The notes: generated by a model not told the origin, from the letters alone. DNA of 64,000 nt from Ehrlichia ruminantium (GCF_009728835.1 NZ_CP033455.1:1005568-1069567); one strand, 5' to 3'; positions 22,082-33,735 are shown, counted from the stretch's first letter. A program made the numbers and translations.

Positions 22082-22816
22082 ATGGAGAAACAATTAGAAG
22101 GTAAAGTAGCAATAATTACAGGTGCATCTGAAAGAATAGGATCAGCTGTTGCACAAAGGTTTGCCAAAGAAGGTGCTTTACTTATTTTAGTAGCTAAAAA
22201 CATTAATAAATTAAACACAGTATACGACTCCATAAAAGAACAAGGAGGAGACGCAATATTAGCACCTGTAGACTTGGAAGATTTTGATGGCATAAAAGAT
22301 TTTGCTATGTCCATAGAAAACAGGTTTAAAAGCATAGATATATTGATATTAAATGCTGCAGTATTAGGAAATCTAAGTCCAGTGCAGGATTATGAATACA
22401 GTACATGGAATAGAATCATGAATATTAACTTCACAGCCAATTGGTACTTAATAAAATATTTTGATCCATTATTAAAACTTTCTCAAGCAGGTAGAGTAAT
22501 TGCAACTACCTCTGAAGTAATACAATCACTTTCTAATTATCCATATTGGAGTCCATATGCATCAAGTAAAGCTGCATTAGAAACAATGATCAAAATATAT
22601 GCAACAGAAACAAAACATAGCAAGTTATGCATTAATATGGTATATCCATCATTGATAGATAGTGGAGTATATATTAAGGCTTTCCCAACAAAAGATACTC
22701 CATCATCACTACTTCCAGAAGATTTTACAGATAAATTTGTTGAATTATCATCTAGTCAATGCAATGTAACAGGACAGGTCTATCAACTACCTTCTGCAGT
22801 TGGTATTAGGCCCTAG
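22082..22816 (+). CDS. Short-chain dehydrogenase/reductase (SDR)
   Basis: A 244-residue classical SDR, cytoplasmic, using NAD(P)H. The cofactor motif TGASERIG is at residues 13-20 and the structural NAA motif at 91-93. The catalytic set is Asn115, Ser144, Tyr159 and Lys163 (YASSK). An Ala/Lys rather than an acidic residue after the second strand (LVAKN) hints at NADPH preference. The C-terminal region around TGQVYQL resembles FabG-like reductases, but the substrate cannot be read from sequence. The start ATG follows a weak AGG-like leader. It is divergent from clpB and convergent with groEL across the 132-bp array. Confidence 0.9.
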   Translation: MEKQLEGKVAIITGASERIGSAVAQRFAKEGALLILVAKNINKLNTVYDSIKEQGGDAILAPVDLEDFDGIKDFAMSIENRFKSIDILILNAAVLGNLSPVQDYEYSTWNRIMNINFTANWYLIKYFDPLLKLSQAGRVIATTSEVIQSLSNYPYWSPYASSKAALETMIKIYATETKHSKLCINMVYPSLIDSGVYIKAFPTKDTPSSLLPEDFTDKFVELSSSQCNVTGQVYQLPSAVGIRP

Positions 22817-22984
22817 TCTATCATAATTTTATATTAGCTAAAACAACTGCAATTGGCACAGCTATTTCCTATATCATATATGAATGTTGTACATCTTTTG
22901 CATATTTAATAGAAAGTTTCTTTCTGATATTACAAGTAATTGTATATGCCTACCTAATCACAAAAAACCCTTAAGAATAATACG

Positions 22985-23880
22985 AAATACCTTATAAATT
23001 CAATTACAACCTACACCGACAACAACATGTAACAATTTGGCCCATTAATAAAGAAATAATACTCATATATACTTATTATATCATATAAGTACGTGCAATT
23101 AACTCTATTAAACTACAATTACAAAATAACTCATCTGCAATTTATATCACAACAATATGTAATAAATTCAACCAATTAAACAAAGAAATATATTTACACA
23201 TACTCACCACATCATAATAAGTACGTGCAATTAACTCTATTAAACTACAATTACAAAATAACTCATCTGCAATTTATATCACAACAATATGTAATAAATT
23301 CAACCAATTAAACAAAGAAATATATTTACACATACTCACCACATCACAATAAGTACACACAATTAACTCTATTAGACTACAATTACAAAATAACTTACCT
23401 GCAATTTATATCACAACAATATGTAATAAATTCAATCAATTAAACAAAGAAATATATTTACACATACTTACCACATCATAATAAGTACGTGCAATTAACT
23501 CTATTAAACTACAATTACAAAATAACTCATCTGCAATTTATATCACAACAATATGTAATAAATTCAACCAATTAAACAAAGAAATATATTTACACATACT
23601 CATCACATCATAATAAGTACGTGCAATTAACTCTATTAGATTACAATTACAAAATAACTCATCTGCAATTTATATCACAACAATATGTAATAAATTCAAT
23701 CAATTAACAAAAAAATATATTTATATATACTTACTACATCATAATAAGTACGTGCAATTAACTCTATTAAACTACAATTACAAAATAACTTACCTGCAAT
23801 TTATATCACAACAATATGTAATAAATTCAATCAATTAACAAAAAAATATATTTATATATACTTACTACATCATAACAAAC
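22985..23880. repeat. Tandem repeat array, 132 bp x about 6.8
   Basis: The anchor GTACGTGCAATT recurs at 23089, 23221, 23353 (variant), 23485, 23617 and 23748, so the period is 132, 132, 132, 132 and 131 bp. Central copies are almost identical. The edges are degraded. The array lies between the convergent SDR and groEL genes and has no open frame. Confidence 0.92.
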
Positions 23881-24333
23881 ATGCATATATATGTTTATGA
23901 AACTGTACTCTACATAATATCTAAGTACTATATATAAAATTATGCAATCACTACATAAACAGAAATATTGCATATAAAAAACTCATAACATTTTACTATT
24001 TTAAATACATACAGAACTATGACATTCCTCAAAATCATAAGCTTATAAGATTAAGATTACCCACATAATAATAAAAAAACTTATTAAGCTTGATATTAAC
24101 AAGGATATTACAAAGTATGGATAGTATTCCTATAAATGTTATTTAAACATACTCTATAAATATTAAAAGAAGCACATATTTACAAATACCTATCAATAGT
24201 CAAATACAAAAACCTCTACTACTTATACTGATATAACTATATATTCAGTATAACTACTAAACAATACCTATTGAATATAGACATAAACAAGATATAGAAC
24301 TTAACTCTAAAGAGCAAATATAATGCAATCACA
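23881..24333. other. AT-rich spacer between the array and groEL
   Basis: No gene, RNA or repeat was recognised between the array and the groEL terminator hairpin. Confidence 0.4.
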
Positions 24334-24356
24334 GGAGGAAGTTTTATACTTCCTCC
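24334..24356 (-). terminator. Hairpin after groEL
   Basis: An 8-bp perfect stem (GGAGGAAG / CTTCCTCC) around a 7-base loop, 27 bases past the groEL stop. It is by far the most GC-rich element in the local non-coding DNA, which suggests a selected transcription end or mRNA-stabilising structure. A strong T-run is lacking on the minus strand. Confidence 0.65.
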
Positions 24357-24382
24357 ATGATAACATAAAAGAGATATGAAGA

Positions 24383-26035
24383 TTAGAAACCTCCCATGCC
24401 TCCCATGCCTCCCATGCCAGCACCACCAGCATTACCATCATCTTTAGATGGAATATCTACAACAATAGCATTAAGAGTCATAAATACTGCAGCAAGAGAT
24501 ACAGCAAAATCAAATGCTATACGCACTACCTTAAGTGGATCAATTACTCCAGAAGTAAATGCATTAGCAAAATTCATTGTGTCTACATTAAAGATAAGCT
24601 CCTTATCATTTTGTTTCAATAAATGAGCAATAACACATGGTGCATTTTCTGATCCAGAGTTTTTAATAATACGCTTAATAGGAGCTTGTAAAGCACGTTT
24701 TATAATGTTAATACCTAATTGTTCATCATCATTCTTACTTTTTAAGTTTTCAAGAGCCGACAATGTATATAATAATGCAGCACCACCACCTGGTACAACA
24801 CCTTCTTCAACTGCAGCCCGAGTTGCATGAAGAGCATCTTCTACACGATCCTTACGCTCTTTAACTTCAACTTCACTAGAACCACCTACCTTTAATACAG
24901 CAACACCACCAGAAAGTTTTGCTAAACGTTCTCTCAGTTTTTCTTTATCATAATCTGAAGTAGAATTTTCAATTTGCATTTTAATCTGACAAATTCTACT
25001 TTGAACATTAGCAGAACTATTATCTACGCTACCAATAATAGTTGTAGTATCTTTTGTGATACGTATATTTTTAGCAGTTCCTAAGTCACATAAAGTCAAA
25101 TCTTCCATCTTAATAGCAAGTTCATCATTTATTACGTGTCTAGCTCCAGTTAAAATAGCAATATCACCCAACATATCTTTTCTTCTATCTCCAAATCCTG
25201 GAGCTTTAACTGCTGCAACATGTAAACCACCACGTAATTTATTTAATACAAGTGTGCTAAGTGCCTCACCCTCTACATCCTCTGCAATAATTAAAAGAGG
25301 TCTACCTGATCTAGCAATATTTTCTAAGATTGGCAGTATAGGCTGTATTATATTAAGTTTTTTCTCTGTTAATAAAATATAAGGATTTTCAAACTCAACT
25401 AACATCTTTTCTGAGTTAGTAACAAAATAAGGAGAAAGGTATCCTCTATCAAATTGCATCCCATCAGTTTTCTCAACATCTAACTCTTTAAATCCTTTAC
25501 TCTCTTCAACTGTAATAACGCCATCTCTACCTACTTCTTGAACACACTGTGCAATTTTAGTTCCTATATTCTTATCCCCATTAGCAGAGATAGTTGCAAC
25601 TTGAGCAATTTCTTCTTCAGATAATATTTCACGCTTCATAGACATTAAAGCTTCTAACACTGCTTCTTTAGCTTTAAGTACACCTTCTTTAATACAAACA
25701 ATATCCGCACCAGCAGCTTTAGCCTTAGATACTTCCTCAATAACTTTAGCAGTTAAAATAGAACATGTAGTTGTCCCATCACCAACTTTATCGTTACATT
25801 GAGAAGCACTTTGAGCAATGATATTAGCAATAGCAAGAGCCAATGGATCTTCTGGCTTTATACTTTTCATAACCTTATATCCATCTTTTGTGACTTCTGG
25901 TGCCCCGTAAGGTTTACTAATAGCCACAGTTAATCCCTTAGGACCAGCCGTACATCCTACTGCATCTTCTAAAATACGAACAACTTCTCTAATTGATTTA
26001 TCTAGTTGCTCACCTGTTACAACCATATTTGCCAT
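24383..26035 (-). CDS. groEL: Chaperonin GroEL (Hsp60)
   Basis: Forms the double-ring folding chamber that works with GroES and ATP. The 550-residue protein has the normal length. ATP-binding motifs are visible: [10 protein letters not shown] near residue 30, [11 protein letters not shown] near 86, and the GGG loop in [10 protein letters not shown] near 412. The C-terminal tail is the typical flexible GGMGGMGGF repeat. It follows groES by 103 bp on the same strand, a long spacing for this operon. Cells of this group make it abundantly, and it is a known antigen in Ehrlichia. Confidence 0.98.
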   Translation of the reverse strand: MANMVVTGEQLDKSIREVVRILEDAVGCTAGPKGLTVAISKPYGAPEVTKDGYKVMKSIKPEDPLALAIANIIAQSASQCNDKVGDGTTTCSILTAKVIEEVSKAKAAGADIVCIKEGVLKAKEAVLEALMSMKREILSEEEIAQVATISANGDKNIGTKIAQCVQEVGRDGVITVEESKGFKELDVEKTDGMQFDRGYLSPYFVTNSEKMLVEFENPYILLTEKKLNIIQPILPILENIARSGRPLLIIAEDVEGEALSTLVLNKLRGGLHVAAVKAPGFGDRRKDMLGDIAILTGARHVINDELAIKMEDLTLCDLGTAKNIRITKDTTTIIGSVDNSSANVQSRICQIKMQIENSTSDYDKEKLRERLAKLSGGVAVLKVGGSSEVEVKERKDRVEDALHATRAAVEEGVVPGGGAALLYTLSALENLKSKNDDEQLGINIIKRALQAPIKRIIKNSGSENAPCVIAHLLKQNDKELIFNVDTMNFANAFTSGVIDPLKVVRIAFDFAVSLAAVFMTLNAIVVDIPSKDDGNAGGAGMGGMGGMGGF

Positions 26036-26138
26036 GTTTTTACCCCATTTATAATGAAAAAATTAACTAAAACCATCTTATACTTGAGCCATTGCAAAAA
26101 AACACATGTATATTACGGTTTAAATCCAATGCGATTTA

Positions 26139-26423
26139 TTATACTTCTTTTGCTATTATATCACTTTCCTTCATGACTATATATTTCTTATCAGCAAACT
26201 CAATTTCGTTACCAGCCCACTGACGGTAAAATACTACATCACCTGCTTTTATAGTCATAGGAAGAATATTGCCATTACTATTGCAAGCTCCTGGACCAAC
26301 AGCTACTACTTTACCTTTCGTAGGTTTCTTTTTTGCAGAATCAGGAAGCTGTATAGGAGAATTGCTAAGACTCTCTTCTAAAGCCTCAATCAAAACATTA
26401 TCATGTAACATACTTAAATTCAT
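26139..26423 (-). CDS. groES: Co-chaperonin GroES (Hsp10)
   Basis: Heptameric lid of the GroEL chamber. The 94 residues show the family start LHDNVLIEALEE, the mobile loop (about 18-34), the VGPGACNSNG turn and the AGDVVFYRQWAGNEIE strand. An AGAGGT ribosome site (complement of 26429-26434) sits about 5 bases before the ATG. It is the first gene of the groESL pair. Confidence 0.97.
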   Translation of the reverse strand: MNLSMLHDNVLIEALEESLSNSPIQLPDSAKKKPTKGKVVAVGPGACNSNGNILPMTIKAGDVVFYRQWAGNEIEFADKKYIVMKESDIIAKEV

Positions 26424-26474
26424 ACACTACCTCTGTAAAAATAAATTATCAGCAATGCTAGCTGAATAAAACCA

Positions 26475-26503
26475 TATATAATATTAAGAAATCTAATTTC
26501 AAG
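26475..26503 (-). promoter_or_regulatory. Candidate groESL promoter
   Basis: On the minus strand CTTGAAA is followed after 16 bases by TATATA, about 50 bases before the groES start. TTGAAA-16-TATATA fits a vegetative promoter, while CTTGAAA is also the heat-shock sigma-32 -35 consensus. The -10 lacks the C-rich sigma-32 form, so control may be mixed or purely vegetative. Confidence 0.5.
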
Positions 26504-26685
26504 TACCAGTCAAATATATTTTATCATACATACTATACAAATTTTTACAAGACCGAGAAGCATGTACAACTTAAGAATGTAAGCTTTTTATACACGGTAA
26601 CGTTATTTAAGGTAATATATAAAAAATTAATTGACTTCACAACCTAAAAATCCTGATATTTAAACAATGAATTAAACAAAAGTCC

Positions 26686-27378
26686 ATGAGCACGGAAGCA
26701 AAAAACAAAACTCAATATCTTGGACACAGAAAGAGAACAAGAAAAAAAATACTATCTGGTGGCAACAAAGGATTATTAGATTATGAAATATTAGAAGTAA
26801 TTCTATACTGTGCCTATCCAAGACAAGATGTAAAACCACTTGCAAAAAGGCTAATTAAACATTTTGGAAGTTTCGGAAAAGTATTTTTTGCTGACCCTAA
26901 TCAATTAAAAGAAGTACCAGGTGTAGGAGAAGTGTCAGCATCTATAATTCTTTGCATTAAAGAAGCATTAGGCAGAATTTTACGTGAAGAGATAAATGAT
27001 GGTATTATTATTAACCAATGGCAGAAACTAATAGAATATCTAAGAATAAAAATAGGTAATGGTAGTATAGAAAACTTTCATATATTATATCTCAATACAA
27101 AATACAAACTCATCGCAGATGAAATACAAGACGTAGGTACTGTTAACCAAACTCCCATATATATTCGAGAAGTAATAAAGAAATCTTTACTACTAGGTGC
27201 AACTTCTATCATTATTGCACACAATCACCCAAGTGGTGATGCTAAACCTTCCAAAGCAGATATTGAAATTACCAATCAACTAGCTTCTGCATGTAATAAT
27301 ATGGGTATCATATTAGTAGATCATGTAATTGTAACATCAAATAACCACTACAGTTTTAAAACCCATAACTTACTATAG
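26686..27378 (+). CDS. radC: RadC family JAB/MPN-domain protein
   Basis: 230 residues. The N-terminal helix-hairpin-helix part contains the VPGVGEVSA turn near residue 77. The C-terminal domain carries an intact JAMM zinc motif: His179, His181, Ser189 and Asp192 within HNHPSGDAKPSKAD. Despite the old name, a role in radiation repair has been withdrawn for the E. coli protein and the family function remains unsettled. The metal site suggests a metallohydrolase. It is divergent from groES, with a leader of about 260 bp shared between them. Confidence 0.93.
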   Translation: MSTEAKNKTQYLGHRKRTRKKILSGGNKGLLDYEILEVILYCAYPRQDVKPLAKRLIKHFGSFGKVFFADPNQLKEVPGVGEVSASIILCIKEALGRILREEINDGIIINQWQKLIEYLRIKIGNGSIENFHILYLNTKYKLIADEIQDVGTVNQTPIYIREVIKKSLLLGATSIIIAHNHPSGDAKPSKADIEITNQLASACNNMGIILVDHVIVTSNNHYSFKTHNLL

Positions 27379-27540
27379 TCATTCATAGCTCACTTACTAA
27401 CCACAATGTTAAACCCTAGAATTATAACTAACTAACTCTACATAGAACTATGACATTAATAGACTATATAACTGTAATCTCCAATGAAACATTATAAACA
27501 AAGTATACAACCTACTTAATCATAACAAAAAAACTATATA

Positions 27541-27556
27541 CCCCCCCCTTTTTTTT
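27541..27556. repeat. C8-T8 homopolymer tract
   Basis: Eight C followed directly by eight T, an outlier in this AT-rich non-coding DNA. It lies between radC and the 133-bp array. It is prone to slippage but touches no gene. Confidence 0.7.
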
Positions 27557-27564
27557 ATATACAA

Positions 27565-28440
27565 GTAATAAGTAGGACTAATACTACTATTATTTAACAG
27601 GAACAAAAGCTTAATTTACTAGAAACTATAAAATATACAAATTAAGAGTTATAACTTATTAATATAAAAAACTACATATCCCCTAATACATTAAGGTAAC
27701 TAAATAACACCAACACTGTTATTACTCACAGCAGCAAAAGTTCCATTTATTAGAAAATATGAAATACTATTAAAGAAAATAGATAACTTACTACTACCAA
27801 AAATTACATATCTCTTACTTCTATATAGGTTATAAAAACAGTACTAACATTGTTATTACTCACAGTAACAAAAGTTCCATTTATTAGAAACATGAAATAC
27901 TATTAAATAAAATACATAATTTGCTACTACCAAAAATTACATATCTCTCACTTCTATATAGGTTACAAAAACAGTACTAACACTGTTATTACTTACAGCA
28001 GCAAAAGTTTCATTTATTAGAAACATGAAATACTATTAAATAAAATACATAATCTGCTACTACCAAAAATTACATATCTCTTACTTCTATATAGGTTATA
28101 AAAACAGTACTAACATTGTTATTACTTACAGCAGAAAAAGTTCCATTTATTAGAAAATATGAAATACTATTAAATAAAATACATAATTTGCTACTACCAA
28201 AAATTACATATCTCTTACTTCTATACAGGTTATAAAAACAGTACTAACACTGCTATTACTCACAGTAACAAAAGTTTCATTTATTAGAAACATGAAATAC
28301 TACTAAAGAAAATAGATAACTTACTACTACCAAAAATTACATATCTCTTACTTCTATACAGGTTATAAAAACAGTACTAACACTGCTATTACTCACAGTA
28401 ACAAAAAAACCTATTTATTAAAAACTATGAAAATATTTCA
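27565..28440. repeat. Tandem repeat array, 133 bp x about 6.5
   Basis: The anchor GTACTAACA recurs at 27841, 27974, 28107, 28241 and 28374, with degraded copies at about 27708 and 27575. The period is 133-134 bp. The last unit enters the 3' end of purQ: the unit's TTTATTAGAAACATGAAATA aligns with the CDS end TTTATTAAAAACTATGAAAA, so each unit carries a copy of the region around the purQ stop. It lies between the convergent genes radC and purQ. Confidence 0.9.
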
Positions 28441-29215
28441 CAGCATTGCAAAAAATTTTCATTCCATCACCATAAATAGGATAAGGTATATTAGCACGTA
28501 AGCATTGTTCTTTAATTTGAGCCCAATTATCTTGCTGCAAGCAAAACACTGCTCTTTCTGGATGTGGCATCATTATTAGTATTCTTCCATTATTGGCTGA
28601 TAATGCTGCTATATCACATATCGACCCATTTGGATTATCCGGAAATTCTTGATTTGCAAGATCACCTTTATCTGTTACATACTGTAATGCAATTTTATCT
28701 TTAATAGACAAATTAACAGCACTTTCCTCAAAAAAGAATCTTCCCTCTCCATGCGCAATTGGAATGTATAACGTATCTAATCCATTCAACCATATTGAAT
28801 TACTTGACGAATTTATTTTAACTTTCACCCACCTACATTGATACTGCTTAATAGAGTTATTTAAAAGAGTAACACATGAAAAATCCGATATTAATCTCAT
28901 CAATATCTGACATCCATTACATACACCCAGAACTAATTTATCTTCAGTAAGAAATTCTTCTATTTCTTCTTTCAAATTATTTAATATTCTTAACGCAAAA
29001 GCATTACCAGCACCAGTATCATCACCATAAGAAAAACCACCAGGAATCACAAGGACATTATAACTTTTCAGTAATTTAGGATTTGACACAATTTCATTAA
29101 TATGTACTATCTTGCCTTGTACATTACATGACAATAATTCTCCAGCTTTTAAAAAAGCAAACATGGTTTCTTCTTCACAGTTTAAACCATATCCAGATAA
29201 AACAATTACATTCAT
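28418..29215 (-). CDS. purQ: Phosphoribosylformylglycinamidine synthase, glutaminase subunit
   Basis: Hydrolyses glutamine and passes ammonia to PurL for step 4 of purine synthesis. The 265-residue class I amidotransferase shows the oxyanion-side PGGFSYGDD near residue 58, the nucleophile Cys99 in GVCNGCQ, and the His/Glu pair in MPHPERA. At 265 residues it is longer than PurQ proteins of about 220-230 residues that work with PurS, in keeping with the long PurL at 41.6 kb. The three terminal codons lie in the edge of the 133-bp array. The AAGGA directly abuts the ATG. Confidence 0.96.
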   Translation of the reverse strand: MNVIVLSGYGLNCEEETMFAFLKAGELLSCNVQGKIVHINEIVSNPKLLKSYNVLVIPGGFSYGDDTGAGNAFALRILNNLKEEIEEFLTEDKLVLGVCNGCQILMRLISDFSCVTLLNNSIKQYQCRWVKVKINSSSNSIWLNGLDTLYIPIAHGEGRFFFEESAVNLSIKDKIALQYVTDKGDLANQEFPDNPNGSICDIAALSANNGRILIMMPHPERAVFCLQQDNWAQIKEQCLRANIPYPIYGDGMKIFCNAVKYFHSF

Positions 29216-29480
29216 TCCTTAATTTACAACAAGTATATAAAACTTTAGATTAACATAAAAAGTAAATTCTTGAACTTTCTTTATACAAAAAATTAGACCA
29301 TTAGATATAACAGTCACATATAGAATAAAGATAGGATAATATACAAGCACAGTATAATTGTATTAAGAATATATCACTACAAATCAGTATGTATTGAACT
29401 ATAAATATACCTTCAAAATCACTAATATTTTTTACTAGCACACTCAATTAGAAACCCTATAATATTCATTAAAACAATAC
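29216..29480. other. Upstream region of purQ
   Basis: AT-rich spacer with no recognised element. Confidence 0.35.
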
Positions 29481-29481
29481 C

Positions 29482-29665
29482 CTAGCATTCATAGATTAGA
29501 TAGTACATTACTTCATAAATGTATGGCCTCATATTCATCTTGCCATGCAATTTCACCAAAAATTCTATCTCTATCTGAGTAAGTTCCCTAATACCATTAT
29601 GTGGCTTGACACCTACTTTATATCTTTTACTTGAAACATAACATAAGATTATATTGTGATTATAT
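29482..29665 (-). pseudogene. Possible decayed gene relic
   Basis: A patch that is less AT-rich than its surroundings and reads as protein in pieces on the minus strand. One frame gives about 60 open residues including KVGVKPHNGIRELTQ. An overlapping frame gives SDRDRIFGEIAWQDEYEAIHL (split here as SDRDRIFGEIA and WQDEYEAIHL) before a TGA. The second piece has a natural, charged composition and could be the C-terminus of a frameshifted gene. I do not recognise the family, so this stays a suggestion. Confidence 0.3.
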
Positions 29666-29950
29666 GACTATTAGTAAATAACAAACACAAATTATTCATC
29701 ATCTAACATAAAAGATGTATATTACATTCACAGTAGTCACATAATGCATACACAAAATTCACATATCTCCTTTTTAAGGGCAGTAATCTACTCCCTAAGA
29801 TAAAAAAACCTTGATCCAATATTACTTATTATTAACACAAATAATTTTGTACTATCACAACTACACAATATAACACTAAGCTAAATTATAGAATCAGTAC
29901 TACTATCTTAATTTAGTATACACATTGCCTATTTATAATAATATAAGTTC
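29666..29950. other. AT-rich spacer
   Basis: No gene, RNA or clear repeat was seen between the possible relic and the 223-bp repeat. Confidence 0.35.
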
Positions 29951-30480
29951 ACTTTATATCTTCAACTATTAAAACAAGCAGTCACTATTAAACATTAAAG
30001 ATGTAACACTTGATTTATATACAAGAACATTACAGCTAATAAAACAAGTTTATCCAAAATTTATCTTCAACTATTAATACAACGTAGTTATTGCTAATAT
30101 TCATAGTATAAAATTTAATCTACACACTAAGAACATTCTTATCAATAAATTAACATAATCCTGATTTTAAAAATCTATACCTCGCTACTAACATAAACAG
30201 TTATACTAGCGTTATAAAGATGTGTAATACTTCATTTATTACAAAAACATTACGGCTAATTAATAATACAAATTTATCTAAAAAACCTATCTTCAACTAA
30301 TACAACGTAGTTATTGCTAGTATTCATAGTATAAAATTTAATCTACACACTAAGAACATTCTTATCAATAAATTAACATAATCCTGATTTTAAAAATCCA
30401 TACCTCACTACTAACATAAACAGTTATACTAGCGTTATAAAGATGTGCAACATTTGATTTATATATAAAAATGCCACTAT
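29951..30480. repeat. Tandem repeat, 223 bp x about 2.4
   Basis: The anchor AACGTAGTTATTGCTA recurs at 30081 and 30304, 223 bp apart, over almost identical units. A degraded partial copy begins near 29955. Unlike most arrays here it sits between divergent genes (purQ and mnmG), so copy changes would alter the distance to start signals. Confidence 0.88.
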
Positions 30481-30639
30481 TAACAACTCATATTTAGTAG
30501 ATCTTGTACTACTAATATAACTAAGGAAAATTACACAGAACCACAGATAGATAATGTTTATATTAACGTAACTATATTGACAATTTCAAAAGAGTAGTAG
30601 CATAATTAACCATTCGTCACTTTTTAACATATCTTTTTC

Positions 30640-32517
30640 ATGAAGAAGTATGATGTAGTAGTAATAGGGGGAGGTCATGCTGGATGTGAAGCTGCAGCTG
30701 CAGCTGCTCGCATTGGGGCACAAACTTTACTTATTACCCATTCTATATCCACAATTGGAGAAATGTCCTGCAATCCAGCTATCGGTGGTATTGCAAAAGG
30801 TACAGTGGTAAGAGAAGTTGATGCGTTAGATGGATTGATGGGCAAAGTCATCGATAATGCTAGCATACATTCTATTACACTCAACAGAAGTAAAGGACCA
30901 GCAGTATGGGGGCCAAGAGCACAAGCTGACAGAGCTCTATATAAACGTGCAATGCAAGGTTATATACTAAATTATAAAAATCTAACAGTTTTAGAAGCAT
31001 CAGTAGAGAATTTTACCATAACAAATACTCAAGGAGGTCCTACTGTTGAATCCATTATCACTGCAGATCAGCAAATTATATATACTAAGAAACTAATATT
31101 AACTACTGGTACATTTTTACAGGGCACCATCCACATAGGAGATTATAATACTCCAGCAGGTAGATTAAATGAACAGTCATCCATTGGATTAGCAAAAACA
31201 TTAGCATCATATAACTTTAAATTAGGTAGATTACGTACTGGTACACCTCCACGACTCGACAGAAACAGCATTAATTTCTCAGAATTACAAGAACAGAAAG
31301 GAGATATACCACCCTCACCTTTTTCTTATATGTCACAATCAATAGATCTACCACAAATATCCTGTTACTTAACTGCAACTAATACTAAAACACATGAAGT
31401 TATTAAAAACAATTTACACAAAGCTGCAGCTAATAACCTATTAAAAGACATCAAAGCACCAAGATATTGTCCATCTATAGAAGAAAAAGTAAGAAGATTC
31501 TCGGGACGCAATAGTCATCAAGTATTTCTTGAACCAGAAGGATTAGATTCCGATCTCATATACCCGAATGGTATTACAACTTCATCTCCACTTGATGTAC
31601 AGCAAGCAATGCTTCAAACTATACTAGGTTTAGAGAATGTAAAGATAGTAAGAAGTGGCTACAGTGTTGAGTACAATTTTATTGATCCAAGAGAATTATT
31701 CCATACTTTAGAAACAAAAAAAATAAGTGGACTATATTGTGCAGGACAAATAAACGGCACTACTGGATATGAAGAAGCAGCTGGTCAAGGCATTATTGCA
31801 GGAATTAACGCAGCGCTTTCTCTTGATTCAAATTATGAACCATTCATACTAAAACGAAGCGATGCATATATTGGTGTTATGATAGACGACTTAGTAACAT
31901 TAGGAACATCCGAACCATACAGGCTTTTTACATCAAGAGCAGAATATAGATTGAGGTTACGATCTGACAATGCAGACTTACGATTAACAGAACTTGGTTA
32001 CAAAATCTCAGCTGTATCACCTAAAAGATATCTTACTCTAAACCGTAAGAAAGAACAGATAGATACATTAACAAATATATTAAAAGAAACAGTCGTTTCA
32101 CCAACACAACTTATTCATTACGACATATATGTATCACAAGACGGTACCAAAAGGAGTGCTTTTGACCTACTCAGTCATCAAAATATCAACATGGAAGTTT
32201 TATCGAGAATATGCAGTTCAATAAAAAGTTACGACAAAAGCATTACACAACAAGTAGAAATTGAAGCAAAATATACTCCTTATTTTATAAAACAAGAAAT
32301 AGATATTAAGTCTTTTATAGAAGAAGAAAATACACATATTCCTTGCGACATAGAATTTTCAAAAATCCATGGACTATCAACAGAAATACAAGAAAAACTA
32401 CAATATATGAAACCACCTTCTATAGGATCTGCAAGACGTATACCAGGTGTAACCCCAGCAGCAATCACTAATATTCTTTTGTATTTACGTTACTATAAAA
32501 ATAAAAAGATTTCCTAA
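30640..32517 (+). CDS. mnmG: tRNA uridine-5-carboxymethylaminomethyl enzyme MnmG (GidA)
   Basis: With MnmE it modifies the wobble uridine of several tRNAs, using FAD and folate. The 625 residues begin with the FAD-binding [10 protein letters not shown] at 10-19. Family landmarks follow: [11 protein letters not shown] near 48, RTGTPPRL near 200, [13 protein letters not shown] near 372 and [15 protein letters not shown] near 427. The helical C-terminal tRNA/MnmE-binding part includes IPGVTPAAI. The full length separates it from the shorter TrmFO. It is transcribed alone. Confidence 0.97.
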   Translation: MKKYDVVVIGGGHAGCEAAAAAARIGAQTLLITHSISTIGEMSCNPAIGGIAKGTVVREVDALDGLMGKVIDNASIHSITLNRSKGPAVWGPRAQADRALYKRAMQGYILNYKNLTVLEASVENFTITNTQGGPTVESIITADQQIIYTKKLILTTGTFLQGTIHIGDYNTPAGRLNEQSSIGLAKTLASYNFKLGRLRTGTPPRLDRNSINFSELQEQKGDIPPSPFSYMSQSIDLPQISCYLTATNTKTHEVIKNNLHKAAANNLLKDIKAPRYCPSIEEKVRRFSGRNSHQVFLEPEGLDSDLIYPNGITTSSPLDVQQAMLQTILGLENVKIVRSGYSVEYNFIDPRELFHTLETKKISGLYCAGQINGTTGYEEAAGQGIIAGINAALSLDSNYEPFILKRSDAYIGVMIDDLVTLGTSEPYRLFTSRAEYRLRLRSDNADLRLTELGYKISAVSPKRYLTLNRKKEQIDTLTNILKETVVSPTQLIHYDIYVSQDGTKRSAFDLLSHQNINMEVLSRICSSIKSYDKSITQQVEIEAKYTPYFIKQEIDIKSFIEEENTHIPCDIEFSKIHGLSTEIQEKLQYMKPPSIGSARRIPGVTPAAITNILLYLRYYKNKKIS

Positions 32518-32694
32518 GTATAGTTATTAGAAATATTCATGCATATAGTGTATGTAAAATTACCTCCTACAGTACTAAAATATTTTATTGATTCAGCTAA
32601 TTTATATGACTTATAGCAACCAAAAATATAGCTTTTATAGTATACTACACATATACTATTAACACATACGTATAATGTAAGTACATACTACACA

Positions 32695-33735
32695 AATCAC
32701 CTATATCTCTAGACACTACGTTTACACATTCAAAAACATCAATACTCAGTAACATGTATATTAATAGGTACAATGTTGAGAATATATAATAAATATATAC
32801 AGACTAATGTACTATATATAAAACGTTATACACAATACCACTCTCAATATTATAACAATACACCCCCTTTAATCCTAAATCTTAGAACATAATTCACTAC
32901 ACTAGATATTATGTTCACAAACTCAAAACCCTAATACTTAACATATGTATTAATTAGGTACAATATTGAGAATATATAATAGATATATACAAACTAATGT
33001 ACTATATATAGAACATTATACACAATACCACTTTCAATATTATAACAATACACCCCCTCTAATCCTAAATTTTAGAACATAATTCACTACACTAGATATT
33101 ATGTTCACAAACTCAAAACCCTAATACTTAACATATGTATTAATTAGGTACAATATTGAGAATATATAATAATATATACAGACTAATGTACTATATATAA
33201 AACGTTATACACAATACCACTCTCAATATTATAACAATACACCCCCTTTAATCCTAAATTTTAGAACATAATTCACTACACTAGATATTATGTTCACAAA
33301 CTCAAAACCCTAATACTTAACATATGTATTAATTATGTATAATGTTGAGAATATATAATAGATATACACAAACTCATGTACTATATATAGAACATTATAC
33401 ACAATACCACTCTCAATATTATAACAATACACCCCCTCTAATCCTAAATTTTAGAACATAATTCACTACACTAGATATTATGTTCACAAAATCAAAACCC
33501 TAATACTTAGCACATGCAATTAATTATGTATAATGTTGAGAATATATAATAATATATACAGACTAATGTACTATAAAAACGTTATACTTAATGCCATTCT
33601 CAATATTATAACAATACACCCCCCCTTAATCCTAAATCTTAGAACATAATTCACTATATCAGATATTACATTTACAAATTAAAAAAATATCAATACTAGA
33701 TCATACTACCAATAGGTATAGTATTATTGATACGC
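32695..33735. repeat. Tandem repeat array, 190 bp x about 5.3
   Basis: The anchor CTCTCAATATTATAAC recurs at 32841, 33031, 33220, 33410 and about 33597, with a period of 187-190 bp. Units include a run of 5-7 C. The final unit runs into glpX: the unit string TTAATTAGGTACAATATTGA aligns with CCAATAGGTATAGTATTATTGA inside the last glpX codons (shown in shortened form here: AATAGGTATAGTATTATTGA). The array lies between the convergent genes mnmG and glpX. Confidence 0.9.

Noticed and set aside
24396-25382. Plus-strand open frames across groEL
   Set aside because: They are antisense to groEL and are rich in Pro/Ser/Leu, as expected of shadow frames.
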